Assembly: GCA_945949385.1 (NCBI GenBank)
Contig: CAMFEL010000007.1
Coordinates: 1 to 26,600, forward strand
Source: an uncultured Clostridia bacterium
Lineage (GTDB): Bacteria > Bacillota > Clostridia > Oscillospirales > CAG-272
Direction of reading: 5' to 3'
Length of the DNA: 26,600 nucleotides
Below the pieces are notes generated by a model. The model was not told the DNA's origin and did not search any database. It worked only from the letters and a program-made list of their open reading frames with translations. The position numbers and the translations under genes are program-made. Numbering within the stretch: position 1 is the stretch's first letter; each line of letters opens with the position of its first letter. This document shows, piece after piece, positions 23,131 to 26,600 of the stretch.

Positions 23131-25284
23131 ATGAGTGAAGAAAAGACAATAGCAGAAATAGGCTTTGACCTTGACCGCAGCGACGGCGTGCGGCGGGTAG
23201 AGGGCAGGGTACGCTTCTTCGGAGACCGCATAGAGCTGAGCCAGGACGGGGAAACCTCGGTCATACCCGCCGGGGATATAAGCGAATACAGGCTGACCCG
23301 CGGCGTGGGAAGCGTAATGCTCGAGGCGGTGCAAAACGGAGAATATATACTCATATGCCGAGCGACTATGGAATATGCGGAGATACTCGGCATTTGCCAA
23401 AAACGCATGAACGCTTACTTGCGTGGCTCTGCTCCGAAAAAAGAATGGCTGAGCCGTAGCGCCGGCGTATGCCCCAAGTGTCACCGACCCCTGCCGCCGG
23501 GCAGCAGCCGATGCCCGCGGTGCGCGCCAAAAAAGCAGTATCTTAGGCGTCTGTGGAAAATGGCGAAGCCTTACCGCGGTCTGATATATGCCTCGGTGCT
23601 TATATATTTTATGGTAGCGGGACTCAATATGCTGGCGCCTTATGTAAACCGCATACTTGTGGACGATTATATTAAGGCGGAGACCCTGCCTGTTTTTTCG
23701 CAGTATGTCATAGTTGTGGCAATGCTGCTTCTGGTGCAGCTTGCATCAAGACTTCTGACTATGCTGCGCTCCTATCTTCAGGCGGTATCGGCAAATAAGG
23801 TTATCGTAATGATGCGCTCCGTAACCTTTGAAAAGGTGGAGCGGATGTCGCTCTCCAAGGTGTCAAAACGCACCTCGGGCGAGCTTATGAACCGGATTAC
23901 TCATGATACTGCCGATATCCAGCAGTTTATATCAAGCGAGACCGGCACGGCAATTGAAAATATACTTATGCTTGCGGGCATATCGGTGCTGCTGTTTACC
24001 TACGACTGGCGGCTTGCGCTGATGGTTTTGATGCCCGCACCGCTGGTCATACTGTCACAGCGGCTGATGTGGAATTTTTTGAGGTCGCGCTACGGCAGGC
24101 AATGGACGCTTGGCGCCCGCTCAAATACCGTATTGCACGATATTTTTTCAGGCATACGTGTGGTAAAGGCTTTCGGTATGGAAAAAGCGGAGCACAAACG
24201 CTATGATGATGTTATTTACGCCGAAAGCAGAACGCAGGCGGACAATGAGACCCTGTTTGCGGTTATATCGCCAGTTACAAGCTTTCTCATGGGGCTGGGT
24301 GAGTTTTTCCTCCTGTATTTCGTGGGTAACCGGATTCTTGACGGCACTATGACGCTGGGAGAAATGCAGCAGTTTTCTTCATATGTTGCCATGATATACG
24401 GCCCCCTGCGCTGGATGTCGGGACTGCCCCGCCGTCTCAGCCGCACCATGACCGCCGTGGCTAAGGTGTTTGATGTTATTGACGAGGAAAACGATGTGAC
24501 GGACAAAGCGGACGCGGTCGATACGGACGCACGGGGCGTAATTGATATTGAAAATGTCAGTTTCGGTTATGAAAGCTCCTCGGAGGTGCTTAAAAACATA
24601 AATCTATCAATAAAGCCGGGAGAGATGATAGGCATTGTGGGACGCTCCGGCGTGGGTAAATCCACGCTGATAAATCTTATAATGCGCCTGTACGATCCCG
24701 ACGACGGTGTCATAAAGCTTGACGGCGTTGATCTGCGGGACATAAAGCAGGAATCGCTGAGGCACAATATGGGCGTGGTGCTTCAGGAGACCATGCTGTT
24801 CGGCGGCACGCTTTACCAGAATATTGCCTATGCAAAGCCGGACGCCTCACCGGAAGAGGTCATAAACGCCGCAAAGCTTGCGGGAGTACATAAGTTTGCC
24901 GTGAGGCTTCCCGACGGATACGACACCGTCATCGGCGAAAAGGGCTACACTCTGTCCGGAGGCGAGCGGCAGAGGGTGGCTATCGCCCGCGCGCTTTTGC
25001 ACGACCCGCGCATACTTATTCTGGACGAAGCTACCAGCTCCCTTGACACGGAGACGGAAAAGGATATTCAGGACGCTTTGCAGAAGCTTATCGCGGGCAG
25101 AACGACTATTGCCATAGCGCACCGACTTTCCACTTTGCGTAACGCCACAAGGCTTGTGGTGCTTGATCGCGGCACCGTTGCCGAGGTAGGTACTCACAGC
25201 GAGCTTATGAAGAAAAAAGGTCTGTACTACGAGCTTGTAATGGCTCAAAGACAGATGTCTAAAATGACAAAGGAAAGCGCGTAG
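23131..25284 (+). CDS. ABC exporter (fused permease-ATPase), second half, with N-terminal domain and zinc ribbon
   Basis: A 717-residue exporter half paralogous to the first. Residues 1-100 are a soluble beta-rich domain (RVRFFGDRIELSQDG...SEYRLTRGVGSVML) resembling a PH-like fold, analogous in position to the one in the first exporter. C114/C117 and C128/C131 (VCPKCH...RCPRC) make a zinc ribbon. Membrane helices span about 148-425. The ATPase domain shows Walker A GRSGVGKST (504-512), Q-loop Q552, signature LSGGE (608-612), Walker B with Glu633 and H-loop His664. Both ATP sites of a heterodimer would thus be canonical. The ATG lies two bases after the DUF1854 stop without a strong ribosome-binding site, so translation is probably coupled. 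The transported substrate is unknown. Confidence 0.92.
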   Translation: MSEEKTIAEIGFDLDRSDGVRRVEGRVRFFGDRIELSQDGETSVIPAGDISEYRLTRGVGSVMLEAVQNGEYILICRATMEYAEILGICQKRMNAYLRGSAPKKEWLSRSAGVCPKCHRPLPPGSSRCPRCAPKKQYLRRLWKMAKPYRGLIYASVLIYFMVAGLNMLAPYVNRILVDDYIKAETLPVFSQYVIVVAMLLLVQLASRLLTMLRSYLQAVSANKVIVMMRSVTFEKVERMSLSKVSKRTSGELMNRITHDTADIQQFISSETGTAIENILMLAGISVLLFTYDWRLALMVLMPAPLVILSQRLMWNFLRSRYGRQWTLGARSNTVLHDIFSGIRVVKAFGMEKAEHKRYDDVIYAESRTQADNETLFAVISPVTSFLMGLGEFFLLYFVGNRILDGTMTLGEMQQFSSYVAMIYGPLRWMSGLPRRLSRTMTAVAKVFDVIDEENDVTDKADAVDTDARGVIDIENVSFGYESSSEVLKNINLSIKPGEMIGIVGRSGVGKSTLINLIMRLYDPDDGVIKLDGVDLRDIKQESLRHNMGVVLQETMLFGGTLYQNIAYAKPDASPEEVINAAKLAGVHKFAVRLPDGYDTVIGEKGYTLSGGERQRVAIARALLHDPRILILDEATSSLDTETEKDIQDALQKLIAGRTTIAIAHRLSTLRNATRLVVLDRGTVAEVGTHSELMKKKGLYYELVMAQRQMSKMTKESA

Positions 25285-25310
25285 CCGCTATGTGGTGTGA
25301 GGACAAGATA

Positions 25311-25358
25311 CATAAAAAACGCAGGGGACAAATGCAATTTGTCCCCTGCGTATATTTT
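25311..25358. terminator. Bidirectional terminator between the ABC operon and asnS
   Basis: A perfect 13-bp stem pairs 25320-25332 with 25338-25350. On the plus strand it is followed by TATATTTTTG, on the minus strand by TTTTTTATG, so it can stop both convergent transcripts. This is the only convergent junction in the window without the GGGGC/GCCCC repeat. Confidence 0.9.
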
Positions 25359-25366
25359 TGTATAAA

Positions 25367-26600
25367 TCAGAATTCAGCGGTGCCCGTGGTTCTGGGGTAG
25401 GGAATTACGTCGCGGATGTTTGACACACCCGTAAGATACATTATGATACGCTCAAAGCCCAGACCGAAGCCTGCGTGCTTGGTGGAACCCCAGCGGCGCA
25501 GGTCAATGTACCAGTAGTAATCCTCCTCTTTCATATTAAGCTCTTTCATACGGTCAAGCAGCACATCGAGCCGTTCCTCTCTCTGGCTGCCGCCGATTAT
25601 CTCGCCCACGCCGGGAACAAGCATATCCATAGCTGCCACGGTCTTGCCGTCATCGTTGAGCCTCATATAGAAGGATTTTATCTCCTTGGGATAATCCGTA
25701 ACGAACACGGGGGAATTAAAAATCTTCTCCGTCAGGTATCTCTCATGCTCCGTCTGAAGATCGCAGCCCCAGCTAACGGGGTATTTGAAGTTCTCGCCGC
25801 TTTCCTCAAGAAGCTTTACAGCCTCGGTATAAGTGACGGTCTTGTAGTCCGCGTCGCGCAGAGCGGTGAGCCGCTCCAGAAGCCCCTTGTCCACAAAGCT
25901 GTTGAAGAAGTTCAGCTCAGCGGGACAGGTGTCCATAACATGATTGATAATATATTTTATCATATCCCACGCCAGCACCATGTCGTCGTGCAGGTCGGCA
26001 AAAGCTATCTCCGGCTCGATCATCCAGAATTCAGCGGCATGGCGCGCCGTGTTTGAGTTTTCTGCGCGGAAGGTGGGGCCAAAAGTGTATATGCTGCCGA
26101 ATGCCTGAGCAAAAGTCTCGCCCTCAAGCTGACCGGAAACCGTAAGTCCCGTGGTTTTTTTGAAAAAGTCACGGGTATAGTCCACATGACCCTCGGCGTC
26201 CCTGGGCGGGTTGTCCGGATCAAGTGTGGTTACGCGGAACATTTCTCCCGCGCCTTCGCAGTCGCTGCCGGTTATAAGAGGAGTGTGAACATACACAAAT
26301 CCTCTGCTGTGGAAAAAGGAATGGATAGCAAATGCCGCCTCGCTGCGGACTCTGAACACAGCGGAAAACAGGTTGGTTCTGGGGCGGAGATATGCTATCT
26401 CTCTCAGATATTCAACGGAGTGGCGCTTTTTCTGAAGAGGGTAGTCGGGGGAGGAGGCGCCCTCCACCTCAACGCTTTCCGCCTTCAGCTCAAAGGGCTG
26501 CTTAGCGTCGGGGGTAAGCACAAGGGTGCCGGTAACAACAAGAGCGCTGCCCACATTGAGCCCTGCGATCTCCTGGTAATTTGCAAGCTTTGAATTTTCA
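25367..26600 (-). CDS. asnS: Asparagine--tRNA ligase, C-terminal part (5' truncated)
   Basis: The frame is open from the window edge to TGA at 25367-25369, about 410 residues; the start of the gene lies beyond 26600. It charges tRNA-Asn with asparagine. The visible part begins inside the N-terminal OB-fold anticodon-binding domain (YQEIAGLNVGSALVVTG) and continues into the class II catalytic core: motif 2 contains TFGPTFRAENSNTARHAAEF, motif 3 is GFGLGFERIIMYLTG near the C-terminus, and the TTGTAEF end is typical of AsnRS. The many AsnRS-type residues (for instance AEFWMIEPEIAFADL) favour it over AspRS. A GTG at 26554 is not the start, because homologous sequence runs upstream of it. It is transcribed toward the ABC operon. 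Confidence 0.96.
   Translation of the reverse strand, partial: ENSKLANYQEIAGLNVGSALVVTGTLVLTPDAKQPFELKAESVEVEGASSPDYPLQKKRHSVEYLREIAYLRPRTNLFSAVFRVRSEAAFAIHSFFHSRGFVYVHTPLITGSDCEGAGEMFRVTTLDPDNPPRDAEGHVDYTRDFFKKTTGLTVSGQLEGETFAQAFGSIYTFGPTFRAENSNTARHAAEFWMIEPEIAFADLHDDMVLAWDMIKYIINHVMDTCPAELNFFNSFVDKGLLERLTALRDADYKTVTYTEAVKLLEESGENFKYPVSWGCDLQTEHERYLTEKIFNSPVFVTDYPKEIKSFYMRLNDDGKTVAAMDMLVPGVGEIIGGSQREERLDVLLDRMKELNMKEEDYYWYIDLRRWGSTKHAGFGLGFERIIMYLTGVSNIRDVIPYPRTTGTAEF

Overview
The window looks like chromosomal DNA of an anaerobic Bacillota, most likely an uncultured gut-type member of class Clostridia. This is inferred from the strong AAGGAGG-type ribosome-binding sites, TTGACA/TATAAT promoters, an Rnf complex in the order C-D-G-E-A-B followed by NusG-II and Gx-transporter genes, a DUF4838 protein, and GGGGC/GCCCC-rich intergenic repeats. 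No phage, plasmid, IS transposase, rRNA, tRNA or CRISPR array was seen.

Layout. Bases 2-1078 (+) hold the C-terminal part of a DUF4838 protein, followed by a terminator. Bases 1145-1424 hold the first copy of an interspersed repeat. Bases 7522-1488 (-) are a four-gene operon: a DeoR-type regulator, a lipoyl acyltransferase E2, dihydrolipoamide dehydrogenase E3, and a fused E1 alpha-beta subunit. It is driven by a perfect consensus promoter with a cluster of TTCACA/TGTGAA half-sites just upstream. Bases 7774-13696 (+) carry the rnfCDGEAB operon and two rnf-associated genes. Bases 13789-16514 (+) hold two tandem paralogous membrane-anchored transglutaminase-like proteins. Bases 16579-18466 (+) are rpsB-tsf with its own promoter, a structured leader and a terminator. 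Bases 18541-18793 hold the second repeat copy. Bases 18834-20071 are a divergent pair, an ECF S component (-) and a divergent RpiB-like protein (+), that share a remarkably symmetric promoter. Bases 20181-25284 (+) are a three-gene operon of ABC exporter, DUF1854 protein and ABC exporter. Bases 25367-26600 (-) are the 5'-truncated asnS.

How the genes work together. The dehydrogenase operon encodes a complete 2-oxoacid (or acetoin) dehydrogenase complex giving acyl-CoA and NADH; its substrate cannot be fixed from sequence. The adjacent Rnf complex would couple ferredoxin:NAD+ electron transfer to ion pumping, so the two divergent operons form an NADH/energy block, although only the dehydrogenase operon has the DeoR-like operators close to its promoter.

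The least described part is the ABC-DUF1854-ABC operon. Both exporters carry an N-terminal soluble domain and a CxxC...CxxC zinc ribbon ahead of a standard exporter core, which suggests a specialised heterodimeric exporter with DUF1854 as partner. The other points most worth a second look are the mirror-symmetric divergent promoter at 19393-19432, the DeoR operator cluster, and the repeat family found at two 3'-3' convergent junctions.
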